Shown one piece after another: positions 41,299-50,935 of a stretch of DNA of 64,000 nucleotides. Within the stretch, counting starts at the first letter, position 1, and each line of letters opens with the position of its first letter. Made by a program: the position numbers and the translations under genes. The notes beneath the pieces were generated by a model. The model was not told where the DNA came from. It worked only from the letters and a program-made list of their open reading frames with translations, and did no database searches. The DNA lies in NCBI GenBank assembly GCA_016743945.1, contig JADGFI010000016.1, forward strand, positions 50,458-114,457, read 5' to 3'. Source of the stretch: Desulfobacteraceae bacterium (lineage in GTDB: Bacteria; Desulfobacterota; Desulfobacteria; Desulfobacterales; Desulfobacteraceae).

Positions 41299-42579
41299 AT
41301 GAATCAGATTAAAAATCTTGGCTGGCGCGTTACATTCGCAGGATTGGGCATTAACCTGGCGTTGGGAATCCTTTATACCTGGAGTATCTTTAAAATGACC
41401 ATCAAAGAATCCATTCTTGCCGGGGACGGGGTGTATAACTGGAGCTTGGCATCTCTTAACGATCCCTATGCCGTCTGCTGTCTGGTCTTTGCCTTTGCCA
41501 TGATCTTTGCCGGTCGGGTTCAAGACAGGACAAGCCCCAGGGTTACGGCTGTGATCGGTGGCATCCTGACCGGGGCAGGTCTGATTCTCATTGCCTTCTC
41601 CACATCCTGGATCGTCTGGATTTTCGGATTCGGTGTTCTCATGGGGATGGGCCTGGGATTTGGCTATGCATCGGCCACTCCCCCTGCCATCAAATGGTTT
41701 CCCCCGGCAAAGACCGGCATGATCGCAGGAATCGTTGTGGCGGGGTTTGGGCTGGCGTCTGTTTATATCGCGCCCCTGGGGACCTATTTGATCGGACAAT
41801 TCGGTCTTAGCCAGTCCATGCTGATTTTCGGGGTGGCTTTTTTAATTGTTGTTTCTTTTCTGGCCCGGTTTCTGGTGAATCCGCCGGAGGGCTATGTCCA
41901 CCCCGATGCCGTATCCAAGACATCCTCGGCCGCTCCTGTGGGCATCAATTTTTCCCCCGGCGAAATGATGAAAACCGGTGCTTTCTATAAACTATGGATC
42001 ATTTTTTGCGTGGGATCCGGTGCAGGCCTCATGATCATCGGCGGTGTTGCCGGCATGGCAAAATCGGGTATGGGGTCCATGGCATGGGTAGTGGTTGCCC
42101 TCATGGCCGTGGGCAATGCATCTGGCCGGGTGGTGGCGGGAATTTTGTCCGATAAAATCGGCCGGGCCAACACGCTTTTTATCATGATGACCGCCCAGGC
42201 CGTAGTGATTTTTTCCCTTCTTTTTATTCCCCCGGCTCAAATTGTCCTCCTTGTTATCGCCGCCACCCTGATCGGATTTAATTACGGGACCAATCTTTCT
42301 TTGTTCCCTTCGGCCACCAAGGATTATTTCGGTTTGAAAAATTTTGGGGTTAACTACGGCCTGGTTTTTTCTGCCTGGGGCGTGGGCGGATTTGTCTTTC
42401 CCAGGGTATCCCAGATGATCGTTGCCTATAGCGACAGTCCCAGGATGGCGTATATTCTGGCCGCAGGACTGCTTTTACTCGGAGCGGTTCTGGCCTTGAT
42501 GACAAAGGCGCCGGTGGCAGCGGTGGAAAAAGAAACCTTTATCGGTATCCCGGTACCCGAAAAAATGAATGCCAAATAA
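41299..42579 (+). CDS. OFA-family MFS transporter (oxalate/formate antiporter type)
   Basis: A 426-residue, 12-segment carrier. The pattern LGWRVTFAGLGINLALGILYTWSIFKM at the N-terminus, then FGFGVLMGMGLGFGYASATPPAIKWFPPAKTGMIAGIVVAGFGLASV, and YGTNLSLFPSATKDYFGLKNFGVNYGLVFSAWGVGGF is characteristic of the oxalate:formate antiporter family, many members of which carry small monocarboxylates. AAAGGAGACTTAAG precedes the ATG. Since acetyl-CoA synthetase follows by 60 bases under one sigma-54 promoter, acetate (or propionate) import is the simplest reading. OxlT-type exchange is an alternative. Confidence 0.87.
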   Translation: MNQIKNLGWRVTFAGLGINLALGILYTWSIFKMTIKESILAGDGVYNWSLASLNDPYAVCCLVFAFAMIFAGRVQDRTSPRVTAVIGGILTGAGLILIAFSTSWIVWIFGFGVLMGMGLGFGYASATPPAIKWFPPAKTGMIAGIVVAGFGLASVYIAPLGTYLIGQFGLSQSMLIFGVAFLIVVSFLARFLVNPPEGYVHPDAVSKTSSAAPVGINFSPGEMMKTGAFYKLWIIFCVGSGAGLMIIGGVAGMAKSGMGSMAWVVVALMAVGNASGRVVAGILSDKIGRANTLFIMMTAQAVVIFSLLFIPPAQIVLLVIAATLIGFNYGTNLSLFPSATKDYFGLKNFGVNYGLVFSAWGVGGFVFPRVSQMIVAYSDSPRMAYILAAGLLLLGAVLALMTKAPVAAVEKETFIGIPVPEKMNAK

Positions 42580-42642
42580 AGCAAAACCCCCATATTTAAA
42601 AAAGCCAAGTGCGAATTTTTAAAAAATTGAAAAGGAGACATG

Positions 42643-44607
42643 ATGAGCGAATTCAAATTTCACGCAGACGATGCGCACCGCGAAAATGCCTGGGTAAAAA
42701 ATATGGATGAGTACAAAAAATTGTACCAGCAATCCATTGATGATCCGTCAAACTTCTGGGCCAAAATGGCAGATCAGTTTTATTGGGAACGCCGCTGGGA
42801 CAAGGTCAGGGATTATAATTTTTCCATCTCCAAGGGGCCTGTCTTCATTGAATGGTTTAAAAATGCAAAGACCAATATCTCCTATAATTGCCTGGATCGC
42901 CATCTTGAAACCCGGGGGGATCAGACCGCCTTTATCTGGGAGGGCAACAATGTGGGGGAAGATCTTGAGATATCTTACAAACAGCTCCATGAAAAAGTCT
43001 GCCGGTTTGCCAACGCCCTGAAAACCAAAGGCGTCGTCAAGGGGGACCGGGTGGCCATTTACATGCCCATGATCCCGGAACTGGCCGTCTCCATGTTGGC
43101 CTGCGCCAGAATCGGTGCCATTCACAGTATCGTTTTTGGTGGTTTTTCGGCAGAAGCGTTGTCCAACAGGATTTTGGATAGTCTTTGTAAGGTGGTTGTG
43201 ACGGCCGATGGGGTCATGCGGGGTGCCAAGGCTGTTCCCCTGAAAGGTGCTGCCGATACGGCCATGGCCCTGTGTAAAGAACAAGGGCATGGGGTTGAAT
43301 GCTGCTTTGTGGTCAAGCGGACCGGTTCTCAGGTTGAAATGTATCCAAACAGAGATGTCTGGTGGCATGAAGCCGCTGCCAAGGAATCCCCGATTTGCCC
43401 CGTGGAATGGATGGATGCCGAAGATCCTCTTTTTATTCTTTATACCTCAGGATCCACCGGGACGCCCAAGGGGGTTCAACACACTGTGGGCGGTTATATG
43501 GTCTATACCGGGGTGACATTTAAATACATCTTTGACTACCATGACAATGATGTTTATTGGTGCACGGCGGACATCGGCTGGGTCACAGGCCATTCGTATA
43601 TTGTTTATGGCCCCTTGTCCCAGGGTGCCACAAGTCTTATGTTTGAAGGGGTGCCCACCTATCCTGATCCCGGACGGTTCTGGGCCACGGTGGACAAATG
43701 GAAGGTGAATCAGTTTTATACAGCGCCCACCGCCATCCGGGCCCTCATGGCCCAGGGGGAGAGCTGGGTGGAAAAATATGATCTGTCTTCCCTGCGGCTG
43801 CTGGGATCCGTTGGCGAGCCCATCAACCCGGAAGCCTGGCGCTGGTACCACAAACATGTGGGCAAAGAACGCTGCCCCATTGTGGACACCTGGTGGCAGA
43901 CAGAGACCGGTGGTATTATGATATCTGCCTTGCCCTACGCCATTGACCAGAAACCCGGAAGCGCCACCCTGCCGTTCTTTTCTGTGTCTCCGGTACTGCT
44001 CAATGAGCAAGGAGAGGTGTTGGAAGGTGCCTGTGACGGTATCCTGGCCCTGAAAGAACCCTGGCCCGGCCAGATGCGAACGGTGTACAACAACCATGAC
44101 CGGTTTGAAAAAGTCTATTTCCAGATGTTTGACGGCTATTATCTTGCCGGTGACGGCTGCCGCAGGGACGAAGACGGCTATTATTGGATCACAGGCCGTG
44201 TGGATGATGTCATCAATGTATCCGGCCACCGCATGGGCACGGCCGAAGTGGAATCCGCCCTGGTCAGTCATCCTCAAGTGGCGGAAGCCGCCGTCATCGG
44301 GTATCCCCATGCCATCAAAGGTCAGGGAATATACGCCTTTATCACCCTTATGGTGAGTGCTGATCCTTCGGATGCGCTTCTGGCATCACTGAAAGCCCAT
44401 GTTAGAAAGGAAATCGGGCCCATTGCCACGCCGGATATGATCAATTTTGCCCCGGCCCTGCCCAAAACAAGGTCCGGCAAAATCATGCGCCGAATCCTGA
44501 GGAAAATTGCAACGAATGAATTCGATCAACTGGGGGATATCTCCACTTTGGCGGACCCGGATGTGGTGGGAACCCTTATGACCAGCCACAAAGAACTGGT
44601 CAAATAA
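42643..44607 (+). CDS. acs: Acetyl-CoA synthetase (AMP-forming)
   Basis: A 654-residue enzyme forming acetyl-CoA from acetate, ATP and CoA. Core motifs: [19 protein letters not shown] (phosphate loop), [54 protein letters not shown] (hinge and A8), and [16 protein letters not shown] with the A10 lysine, the target of reversible acetylation. The start is the second of two tandem ATG codons, five bases after AAGGAG. Length and the tryptophan of the acetate pocket region (TWWQTE) fit Acs. It ends the operon before a strong terminator. Confidence 0.95.
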   Translation: MSEFKFHADDAHRENAWVKNMDEYKKLYQQSIDDPSNFWAKMADQFYWERRWDKVRDYNFSISKGPVFIEWFKNAKTNISYNCLDRHLETRGDQTAFIWEGNNVGEDLEISYKQLHEKVCRFANALKTKGVVKGDRVAIYMPMIPELAVSMLACARIGAIHSIVFGGFSAEALSNRILDSLCKVVVTADGVMRGAKAVPLKGAADTAMALCKEQGHGVECCFVVKRTGSQVEMYPNRDVWWHEAAAKESPICPVEWMDAEDPLFILYTSGSTGTPKGVQHTVGGYMVYTGVTFKYIFDYHDNDVYWCTADIGWVTGHSYIVYGPLSQGATSLMFEGVPTYPDPGRFWATVDKWKVNQFYTAPTAIRALMAQGESWVEKYDLSSLRLLGSVGEPINPEAWRWYHKHVGKERCPIVDTWWQTETGGIMISALPYAIDQKPGSATLPFFSVSPVLLNEQGEVLEGACDGILALKEPWPGQMRTVYNNHDRFEKVYFQMFDGYYLAGDGCRRDEDGYYWITGRVDDVINVSGHRMGTAEVESALVSHPQVAEAAVIGYPHAIKGQGIYAFITLMVSADPSDALLASLKAHVRKEIGPIATPDMINFAPALPKTRSGKIMRRILRKIATNEFDQLGDISTLADPDVVGTLMTSHKELVK

Positions 44608-44653
44608 GCGACCTATTGAATTCCTGAACCAGCGTTTTTTTCCTCTCAATGAT

Positions 44654-44695
44654 AAAAGACCGGAAGTTTTCACATCTTCCGGTCTTTTCGTTTTT
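44654..44695 (+). terminator. Rho-independent terminator after acs
   Basis: AAAAGACCGGAAG and CTTCCGGTCTTTT form a 13-bp stem around nine bases and are followed by CGTTTTT. A textbook intrinsic terminator. Confidence 0.85.
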
Positions 44696-44708
44696 AACAA
44701 ATCCTTTC

Positions 44709-44744
44709 TTGACACAAAAATTCTATTTGATTATGAAATAGAAT
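44709..44744 (+). promoter_or_regulatory. Promoter with overlapping dyad upstream of the MscS gene
   Basis: TTGACA (44709-44714), 17 bases, TATGAA (44732-44737). A perfect dyad ATTCTATTT-GATTATG-AAATAGAAT (44720-44744) covers spacer and -10, so a repressor there would block polymerase. Confidence 0.55.
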
Positions 44745-44783
44745 CCGGCAATATAATTTTTAATGTTTTGGGAATAAAGAGAT

Positions 44784-45620
44784 ATGAATGATCAGGTAAC
44801 AAAGCTCCAGGAACTTGGCAGGTTGATGCAGGAACGCGGTCCTGAAATGATTTTTGCTCTGATTATATTGATCGCGGGGCTGTTTTTGACAAAATTGGCA
44901 ATCAAGGCGCTCAAAACACTGTTGGCAAAAGTGACGAAGAATACCGCTACCGTCTCCATCATCGCCAACAGCGTTGGCATCCTCATGCTGGGGATTGTCA
45001 TTGTGGCGGCGGCAATGGAGATCGGTGCAAAGCCAGGACCCCTCATTGCGCTGATCATGATTGTCGTCCTTGCCGCCATCGGGGTGATTGTGGTTTTCAG
45101 GCCTTTGATTCCGACCCTGCCCTTTACGGCCGGCAACACCGTCAAAATAGGCGATTTGCTTGGGAAGGTGGAAGCTACCACCATATTAAATACAAGGATT
45201 CGGACCTTTGACGGCAAGACCTTTTTTGTGCCCAACCGGCAGATTCTGGATGGTGTTGTCATCAATTATCATTTTACCAAAACCCGTCGGGTCAAGGTGG
45301 ATGTCACCATCCGGTATGACCAGGACCTTCTCAAGGCCAAGCAGCTGATCGAAGCAGTTATGACGGAGGATGCAAGAATTTTGACCAAGCCCGCCCCCCA
45401 GGTTTATGTTCTGGAACTGGGGCTCAACGGGGTGAAACTGGGCGGCCGCTGCTGGGTCAACAACGCAAAGTACTGGGTAACAAAGTGTGAATTGCAGGAA
45501 AAGACCAAGCTTCGGTTTGATGCCGAATCCATTAAATTTGCCTATCCCCAGATGAATGTTTACCACAGGACTGACCTGGAGACAAACCATAGCCAAGAAA
45601 ACGGTCCGGACGCGTTTTAA
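44784..45620 (+). CDS. Small mechanosensitive channel (MscS family)
   Basis: A 278-residue protein. Three N-terminal membrane segments (MIFALIILIAGLFLTKLAIKAL, VSIIANSVGILMLGIVIVAAAM, LIALIMIVVLAAIGVIVVF) lead to the beta-domain LPFTAGNTVKIGDLLGKVEATTILNTRIRTFDGKTFFVPNRQILDGVVINY, the standard MscS middle domain, and a C-terminal alpha/beta domain. It relieves turgor or exports small solutes at the inner membrane. First gene of a five-gene co-directional run. The TM3 pore helix is less Gly/Ala-patterned than in E. coli MscS. Confidence 0.9.
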   Translation: MNDQVTKLQELGRLMQERGPEMIFALIILIAGLFLTKLAIKALKTLLAKVTKNTATVSIIANSVGILMLGIVIVAAAMEIGAKPGPLIALIMIVVLAAIGVIVVFRPLIPTLPFTAGNTVKIGDLLGKVEATTILNTRIRTFDGKTFFVPNRQILDGVVINYHFTKTRRVKVDVTIRYDQDLLKAKQLIEAVMTEDARILTKPAPQVYVLELGLNGVKLGGRCWVNNAKYWVTKCELQEKTKLRFDAESIKFAYPQMNVYHRTDLETNHSQENGPDAF

Positions 45621-45655
45621 AGCCCGGAAGTGTTTTAAGGAAAGGGGAGAAAAAG

Positions 45656-45970
45656 ATGAAATTAGCCGAAGGCTTGAAACGAATAGCAGAGGGCTGGATA
45701 ATTAAACCCAAGGGATATCGGGTAAGGTTCCAGCAATTGGTTGAGGGTGAGCTGGTAACCGAATATTCTCCCGGTCTGGAGGACAAACCACTGGATTCAG
45801 ACGTCACCACCTGGCGGTATGCCTGGAAATTGGCCAAGGCCACCCAACCGGGATCAGGGATCCTTTCTCCGGGGGAATTGGTCAATGTCACGGTGGTGGA
45901 TGACCAAGATACAATGGTCAACTATTACGCCACAGGAAAGCTTGAAATATTAAATCCTGAAAACAAATAA
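45656..45970 (+). CDS. Conserved-looking small protein, unknown
   Basis: 104 residues, soluble and without signal. It has a charged N-terminal helix (LAEGLKRIAEGWIIKPKGYRVRFQQLVEGELVTEY) then a beta-rich part (DVTTWRYAWKLAKATQPGSGILSPGELVNVTVVDDQDTMVNYYATGKLEIL). Ribosome site AAAGGGGAG precedes the ATG. It lies between the MscS and lipoprotein genes, 35 and 63 bases away. I do not recognise a family. Confidence 0.65.
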   Translation: MKLAEGLKRIAEGWIIKPKGYRVRFQQLVEGELVTEYSPGLEDKPLDSDVTTWRYAWKLAKATQPGSGILSPGELVNVTVVDDQDTMVNYYATGKLEILNPENK

Positions 45971-46033
45971 AATTTATGGGGGTGTATCAATACGCCCGGC
46001 AACTTCCCTGGCCGGGGAAAAAGGATTTATCTA

Positions 46034-46606
46034 ATGAGACATCATCGTGGCGCATGGATCCTGGCTGTTATTACGACCTTATCTTTTTATCTTTCCGGCT
46101 GCGGTTCCAACACGGGTTCCGAAAAAAAAGAGATCGCCATTCAGGTTAACAACTCTAAAATTTCCCTGGCAGAATTTAATGATCTGATAAAGTTTGACGC
46201 CTATGCCGATCCTGAGATGGAATTGACAGCAGACACCCGGGATTTGTTTATTAAATATCTGGTTCGCAAGGAACTATTGATCCAGGAAGCAGCCAGGCTG
46301 AAACTGGATAGTAAAAAAGAGTTTATCCAGACCATTGAACGCTACTGGGAAGCCACTCTGATTCGTAATCTTCTGGATTTAAAATCCGCCCAATTGAAGA
46401 AAGAAGTTTTGATAACCGATGAAGAGATTGACGCCTGCTATTCAAAGAACAGGGAGCGTTTTGTCCAGACCCTTGAAGCGGAAAAGGAAGGGATTAAATG
46501 TCTTCTTGAATCAAAAGAGCTGGAAAAAAAATTGGAAAAATGGATCAAAAGTTTAAGGGATTGTGCTGATGTCAACGTCAATAAAGCGCTCCTGAGCGGA
46601 AAATAA
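46034..46606 (+). CDS. Lipoprotein with SurA-N-like (PPIase chaperone) helical region
   Basis: 190 residues. A signal sequence ends in the lipobox YLSGC (lipidated Cys23). The mature part IAIQVNNSKISLAEFNDLIKF, then LFIKYLVRKELLIQEAARLKLDSKKEFIQTIERYWEATLIRNLLDLKSAQLKKEVLITDEEIDACYSKNRERF is the N-terminal helical domain seen in SurA/PrsA-type prolyl isomerases. There is no parvulin domain, so it is a chaperone-like remnant or a dedicated holder of some envelope protein. Attached to a membrane facing the periplasm. Fifteen bases separate it from the HAMP protein. Confidence 0.75.
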   Translation: MRHHRGAWILAVITTLSFYLSGCGSNTGSEKKEIAIQVNNSKISLAEFNDLIKFDAYADPEMELTADTRDLFIKYLVRKELLIQEAARLKLDSKKEFIQTIERYWEATLIRNLLDLKSAQLKKEVLITDEEIDACYSKNRERFVQTLEAEKEGIKCLLESKELEKKLEKWIKSLRDCADVNVNKALLSGK

Positions 46607-46620
46607 AACGAGGCTTAAAG

Positions 46621-47199
46621 ATGAATAAGGCGAATAAGATGAATCCAAAAAAAAAGCCAAACCCCATCAAACGAAGACAACTTTACATCAACAGAGATTT
46701 TCAGACCCGGTTTATCCTTAAATTCTGCTTGATCCTCCTCCTTGGGGGTGCCATTTCCATCGGCCTTACTTTCTTTAATACCCAGGAAAGTCTGACCTCT
46801 TCTTTTAGCAATTCAAAATTGGTGATCCAGAATACCTCCCTTGCCATTATGCCTTCGGTTATTTACACCACTTTGATCAGCACCTTGGTCATCGGCCTGA
46901 TCGTTATCATGGTGACCCTTCTGGCCTCCCATAAAATAGCAGGCCCCATGTTCCGTTTTGAACAAGACATTAACAATATAGCCGCAGGAGACCTCAAAAG
47001 TCGGATCGATATCCGGAAAGAAGATCAGTTCCAGGCCATTGCCACTTCCCTGAACAACATGATCGATAGCCTGAACACAAAGTTTTCCGATATTAAACGA
47101 GATGCAAATGCCCTGGCTGAAAAAAAAGACCTGCCGGAAAGTTATCGCCGGGAAATTGTTCGATTCAATGAAAAAATCAACACCCATTTTATACTTTGA
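46621..47199 (+). CDS. HAMP-domain membrane protein without an output domain
   Basis: 192 residues: basic cytoplasmic N-terminus, TM1 (FILKFCLILLLGGAISIGLTFF), a short outside loop, TM2 (SVIYTTLISTLVIGLIVIMVTLL), then a HAMP linker (SHKIAGPMFRFEQDINNIAAGDLKSRIDIRKEDQFQAIATSLNNMIDSLNTKF) and a coiled-coil tail. No kinase, cyclase or MCP domain follows. It may pass a conformational signal to a partner, or act as a membrane scaffold. The stop overlaps the next start. Confidence 0.8.
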   Translation: MNKANKMNPKKKPNPIKRRQLYINRDFQTRFILKFCLILLLGGAISIGLTFFNTQESLTSSFSNSKLVIQNTSLAIMPSVIYTTLISTLVIGLIVIMVTLLASHKIAGPMFRFEQDINNIAAGDLKSRIDIRKEDQFQAIATSLNNMIDSLNTKFSDIKRDANALAEKKDLPESYRREIVRFNEKINTHFIL

Positions 47200-47852
47200 A
47201 TAGGAATTTTCTCATTTCGGTACGGCGGGTCCCGGGACTGGCGTTTTTTTTAGTATCTCTCCTGGCTATCGGTCTGGCCATTGCTGTGGCGGGTGAGGCT
47301 GTGGCGGATGAGGCCATGGCGAGCAAGACCACAACCGGTAAGTGGGATACCCTGAAAACAAAATATCTGACCTTGACCTATGAAAATGTCGAGGATCTGG
47401 AAGCCTTTAATGGAAAAATTGATTTTTCCTCTGACGTTAGCAGTTTTGCAAGTTTTTTAAATGCCGATCAACCATCGGGAACAGGGATTGAGAGAACAGA
47501 GTTTGAAAATGAAGTGATACAAAAAATGGATGCCCTGGTTGAAAAGGTTCAGCTGATTTTAGATATGCGAAAGCCCATAAACGTAATCGTGAAACTCTAT
47601 CCCGATAAAACGGCTTTGCAGGGGGCTTATTTCAACATATATAAAAAAAAAAAACAATTGCGCGCCTGGTATATTTTCGAATACAACACCATCTACCTCA
47701 ATGTTCAAGATCTGTTCGCTGAAATGTTTGCCCATGAACTCGCCCATGCCATCGTCGATAATTACCTGGCGGTGAGACCGCCAAGGGCAACCGCAGAAAT
47801 TTTGGCCCGATATGTAGATGGACATTTACGTAAAAAGGCGAAAGTTTATTAA
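47196..47852 (+). CDS. Exported protein with an HELAH zinc-protease-like motif
   Basis: 218 residues from a TTG that overlaps the previous stop (TTGA). A signal peptide (VPGLAFFLVSLLAIGLAIAVAGEAVA) leads to a mature part with MRKPINVIVKLYPDKTALQGAYFNIYKKKKQLRAWYIFEYNTIYLNVQDLFAEMFAHELAHAIVDNYLAVRPPRATAEILARYVDGHL. HELAH matches HExxH, and the downstream Glu in ATAEIL could be the third zinc ligand, as in gluzincin-like peptidases. The match is local and I cannot name the family. Probably periplasmic. Confidence 0.7.
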   Translation: MNRNFLISVRRVPGLAFFLVSLLAIGLAIAVAGEAVADEAMASKTTTGKWDTLKTKYLTLTYENVEDLEAFNGKIDFSSDVSSFASFLNADQPSGTGIERTEFENEVIQKMDALVEKVQLILDMRKPINVIVKLYPDKTALQGAYFNIYKKKKQLRAWYIFEYNTIYLNVQDLFAEMFAHELAHAIVDNYLAVRPPRATAEILARYVDGHLRKKAKVY

Positions 47853-48008
47853 AAAGAATCCTTATAACCGGCTATTAAAAAGATCCTTGACGGGTATCTG
47901 GGAAATAAACTAAGGTGGTGCATCAAAAAAAAGGTCTATTGAAACTGCCCTACGGGGTGGCAGTATATGAATAATATTGAAGGATTAAGATAAGGTGAAC
48001 GTGGCAAA

Positions 48009-49046
48009 ATGGATGTGAATAAAACACTGGTTACAAGTGAACTTGGGGAAAAAACCTATCATTGGCTGGTGACCGGGTGCGCCGGATTTATCGGGTCTAA
48101 CCTTGTGGAGACCTTGCTGGGGCTTGGACAGAAGGTCACAGGGCTTGATAATTTTTCCACGGGATTTCAGTACAACCTTGATCAGGCAGCTGCTGCCGTG
48201 GGCGAGGAAAACTGGAAAAATTTTACATTCATCGAGGGCGATATCAGACAGGCGGATGTGTGTGCCACTGCATGCCAGGGCCAGGATTTTGTCCTTCACC
48301 AAGCAGCCCTGGGATCGGTGCCAAGATCTGTTGCAGATCCCCTGATTACCAATGAAAATAATATTACCGGATTTTTAAATATGCTGGTGGGGGCAAAGGA
48401 TGCAAAGGTAAAACGGTTTGTGTATGCAGCTTCCAGTTCCACCTATGGGGACCATCCGGGCCTGCCAAAGCAGGAGGACACCATCGGCAACCCTTTGTCA
48501 CCCTATGCCGTGACCAAGTATGTCAATGAATTGTATGCCAATGTGTTTGCCACCACCTATGGGTTTAAACCAATAGGGCTCCGGTATTTTAATGTGTTTG
48601 GAAAGCGCCAGGATCCCTATGGAGGATATGCCGCCGTGATGCCCCTGTGGTTTTCATCCATGATTAAAGGAGAGAAGGTGTATATCAACGGGGATGGAGA
48701 GACCAGCCGGGATTTTTGTTATATCGACAATTGTGTGCAGGCAAATTTGCGGGCCTGTCTTGTAACCGATGAGGCAGCAGCGGGTCAGGTGTATAATGTG
48801 GCCTATGGACAAAGAACCACCTTAAAGGAACTGTTTTATCTCATTCGGGACCGGGTGGCCAAACGATATGGAAGGATAGCCGAAATTGAACCGGTATACA
48901 GGGACTTTAGGCCCGGGGATGTGCGGCATTCTTTGGCGGATATTTCCAAGGCCCAAACCCTTTTAGGGTATAAACCAAAATTTTCTGTGACCGAGGGGCT
49001 TGATCTGGCGGCAAATTGGTATATGGACAATTTAAAAACTGAATAA
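48009..49046 (+). CDS. tviC: UDP-N-acetylhexosamine 4-epimerase (WbpP/TviC type)
   Basis: A 345-residue extended SDR. Rossmann motif [17 protein letters not shown] (about 22-38), [14 protein letters not shown], catalytic ASSSTYGD and YAVTKY (Tyr-x3-Lys), then [52 protein letters not shown]. The N-terminal lead and residue pattern fit group 3 UDP-GlcNAc/GalNAc epimerases. It probably works with the dehydrogenase downstream to supply UDP-GalNAc-uronic acid for surface polysaccharide. No glycosyltransferase is adjacent. Confidence 0.85.
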   Translation: MDVNKTLVTSELGEKTYHWLVTGCAGFIGSNLVETLLGLGQKVTGLDNFSTGFQYNLDQAAAAVGEENWKNFTFIEGDIRQADVCATACQGQDFVLHQAALGSVPRSVADPLITNENNITGFLNMLVGAKDAKVKRFVYAASSSTYGDHPGLPKQEDTIGNPLSPYAVTKYVNELYANVFATTYGFKPIGLRYFNVFGKRQDPYGGYAAVMPLWFSSMIKGEKVYINGDGETSRDFCYIDNCVQANLRACLVTDEAAAGQVYNVAYGQRTTLKELFYLIRDRVAKRYGRIAEIEPVYRDFRPGDVRHSLADISKAQTLLGYKPKFSVTEGLDLAANWYMDNLKTE

Positions 49047-49083
49047 TTTAAAAATTGAATGATTTATTTTTGGAGTGTCTTAG

Positions 49084-50373
49084 ATGAACGATAATAGCAA
49101 AATAGCCGTGGTGGGGCTTGGATATGTGGGCCTGCCCCTGGCCATTCATTTTGGTGAGAAATACAGCACCATTGGATTTGATCTGAAGAGCAGCATTGTT
49201 GAAAATTGCAGGATTCATAAAGACACCACAGGAGAGGTGAGCCCAGAAGATTTTCAACGGGCGGTTCAGTTTACCCCTACAACTGACCCTCAAATGATGG
49301 GGGACGCCGATTTTATCATTGTGGCCGTGCCCACCCCCATTGACCAGGCAAAAAGACCGGATCTTACCCCCGTGGAAGGTGCCGCCCGAACCGTGGGGCG
49401 TGTCATGAAAAAGGGGGCCATTGTAATTTTTGAGTCCACGGTTTATCCCGGGGTAACCGAAGATATCTGTGTGCCGATTTTAGAAAAAGAATCCGGATTG
49501 ACCTGGAAAAAAGATTTCCATGTGGGATATTCGCCGGAACGGATCAATCCCGGGGACAAGGAACACACCCTGACCCGCATCGTCAAGGTGGTGTCAGGCG
49601 ATGATGAACCTACCCTGGAAAAGGTGGCAGACCTGTATGAATCCATTGTGGTGGCCGGGGTTCACCGGACAAAAAATATCAAGGAGGCAGAAGCTGCCAA
49701 GGTGATTGAAAATACCCAGCGGGATTTGAATATCGCCTTGATGAATGAGCTGGCATTGATATTTGATCGGTTGGGCATCGATACCAAAAATGTTTTGGCG
49801 GCAGCCGGGTCCAAATGGAACTTTTTAAAGTTTTCACCCGGCCTTGTGGGAGGCCACTGCATTGGGGTGGATCCCTATTATTTAACATTTAAGGCAGAGT
49901 CTGAAGGGTATAACCCCCAGATCATTCTGGCCGGCCGCCGTATCAATGACAATATGGGGCGGTTTGTGGTGGAAAAGACCGTTAAAATGATGATTGCCCA
50001 GGGCCAGCCCATCAAGAATACCCGGGTGGGAATCCTGGGGTTGACCTTTAAAGAGGACTGCCCGGACCTGAGAAATACCCGGGTGGTGGATATCATTGCC
50101 GAGCTTGAGTCCTACGGATGTGAGGTCATGGTCCATGATCCCATGGCAGACCCAGGGGAGGCAAAAAAATATTACGGGGTGGACCTTTGTTCCTGGGAGG
50201 CGTTAACCAATCTTGGGGCGATTATTCTGGCGGTTCCCCATGGGGCCTACAAAAAAATAAGTGTGGCAGATCTGGTATCAACCCTGGGACAGGGTGGGTG
50301 CCTGATTGATGTGAAAAGTTCCTTGGATATGGATGCGGTAAACGAGACCGGGGTCCCTTTCTGGCGGCTTTAA
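49084..50373 (+). CDS. tviB: UDP-N-acetyl-D-hexosamine 6-dehydrogenase (TviB/WbpO type)
   Basis: A 429-residue NAD+ enzyme that oxidises C6 of a UDP-HexNAc in two steps. N-terminal dinucleotide motif VVGLGYVGLPLAIHFG (about 8-23), VAVPTPID, ESTVYPGVTED, the substrate loop YSPERINPGDKEH, and the catalytic cysteine in GLVGGHCIGVDPYYLTFKA (about Cys260). The C-terminal domain VGILGLTFKEDCPDLRNTRVVDII is complete. Lies 37 bases after the epimerase, as in Vi-antigen-like tviBC pairs. Confidence 0.9.
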   Translation: MNDNSKIAVVGLGYVGLPLAIHFGEKYSTIGFDLKSSIVENCRIHKDTTGEVSPEDFQRAVQFTPTTDPQMMGDADFIIVAVPTPIDQAKRPDLTPVEGAARTVGRVMKKGAIVIFESTVYPGVTEDICVPILEKESGLTWKKDFHVGYSPERINPGDKEHTLTRIVKVVSGDDEPTLEKVADLYESIVVAGVHRTKNIKEAEAAKVIENTQRDLNIALMNELALIFDRLGIDTKNVLAAAGSKWNFLKFSPGLVGGHCIGVDPYYLTFKAESEGYNPQIILAGRRINDNMGRFVVEKTVKMMIAQGQPIKNTRVGILGLTFKEDCPDLRNTRVVDIIAELESYGCEVMVHDPMADPGEAKKYYGVDLCSWEALTNLGAIILAVPHGAYKKISVADLVSTLGQGGCLIDVKSSLDMDAVNETGVPFWRL

Positions 50374-50407
50374 CCCATCTGGTAATTGTTTAGCAGGTAA
50401 GATAAAA

Positions 50408-50935
50408 TCAGAATGACATAAATTGGGGCGGGGGTGAATCAAGGGATTCCAGGGCGGCTATTAACCGGGCTGATGTGAATATGTCCGGGATGATGGCGGT
50501 GTTGGCCCTTAGAAATGCCAGGGCTTTTTCTGCGGTTTTTTTTGCCCCGGCTTCTCGCCCGGCTTCTAAAAGGGCATAGGTCCCCGCCGATCGAATCAAG
50601 GCCTGGATCAGTTTTTTTTCTCTCCCCGTGGCCTGGATCCAGAAAGGTTCCAGCCATTCATGGCATTCAAAAAAAAGAGCCTGATCCCAGAGCAGACAGG
50701 CCGTGGTGAAGACGTCTGTTGGGATAAATTCAAAATGGGTAAGGATGGTCTGGTATCGGGCCAGTCGGTTGTCAATGTAATCCACATGAAAGGGGGCCAG
50801 TTCCTGTTGCTTCAGGGCCAGGAGGGTACGATCTATAGGTTCCATACTGCGTTCATGGAGAGCTGTCAGGAAATTTTTTGCCAGCCCATTGCGGATATCC
50901 CGGCACACCCTATTTTCAAAGGGGGCAAAGGACAT
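50408..50935 (-). CDS. DUF309 family protein
   Basis: About 175 residues. The central pattern ACLLWDQALFFECHEWLEPFWIQATGREKKLIQALIRSAGTYALLEAGREAGAKKTAEKALAFL contains the FxCHExLE motif of DUF309, an all-helical family whose His and Glu suggest metal binding. The ATG at 50935 overlaps the stop of the methyltransferase gene as TAATG, so the two are translationally coupled. Function unknown; the coupling hints at a role linked to RNA modification or substrate of that enzyme. Confidence 0.8.
   Translation of the reverse strand: MSFAPFENRVCRDIRNGLAKNFLTALHERSMEPIDRTLLALKQQELAPFHVDYIDNRLARYQTILTHFEFIPTDVFTTACLLWDQALFFECHEWLEPFWIQATGREKKLIQALIRSAGTYALLEAGREAGAKKTAEKALAFLRANTAIIPDIFTSARLIAALESLDSPPPQFMSF

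Noticed and set aside
43447..44310. Minus-strand open frame inside acs
   Set aside because: Overlaps the adenylation core motifs in antisense; composition reflects third-base G/C bias only.
47944..47964. Hairpin ACTGCC/GGCAGT before the epimerase gene as a terminator
   Set aside because: Short stem without a T-tract and only about 45 bases before the next gene; not strong enough to call.
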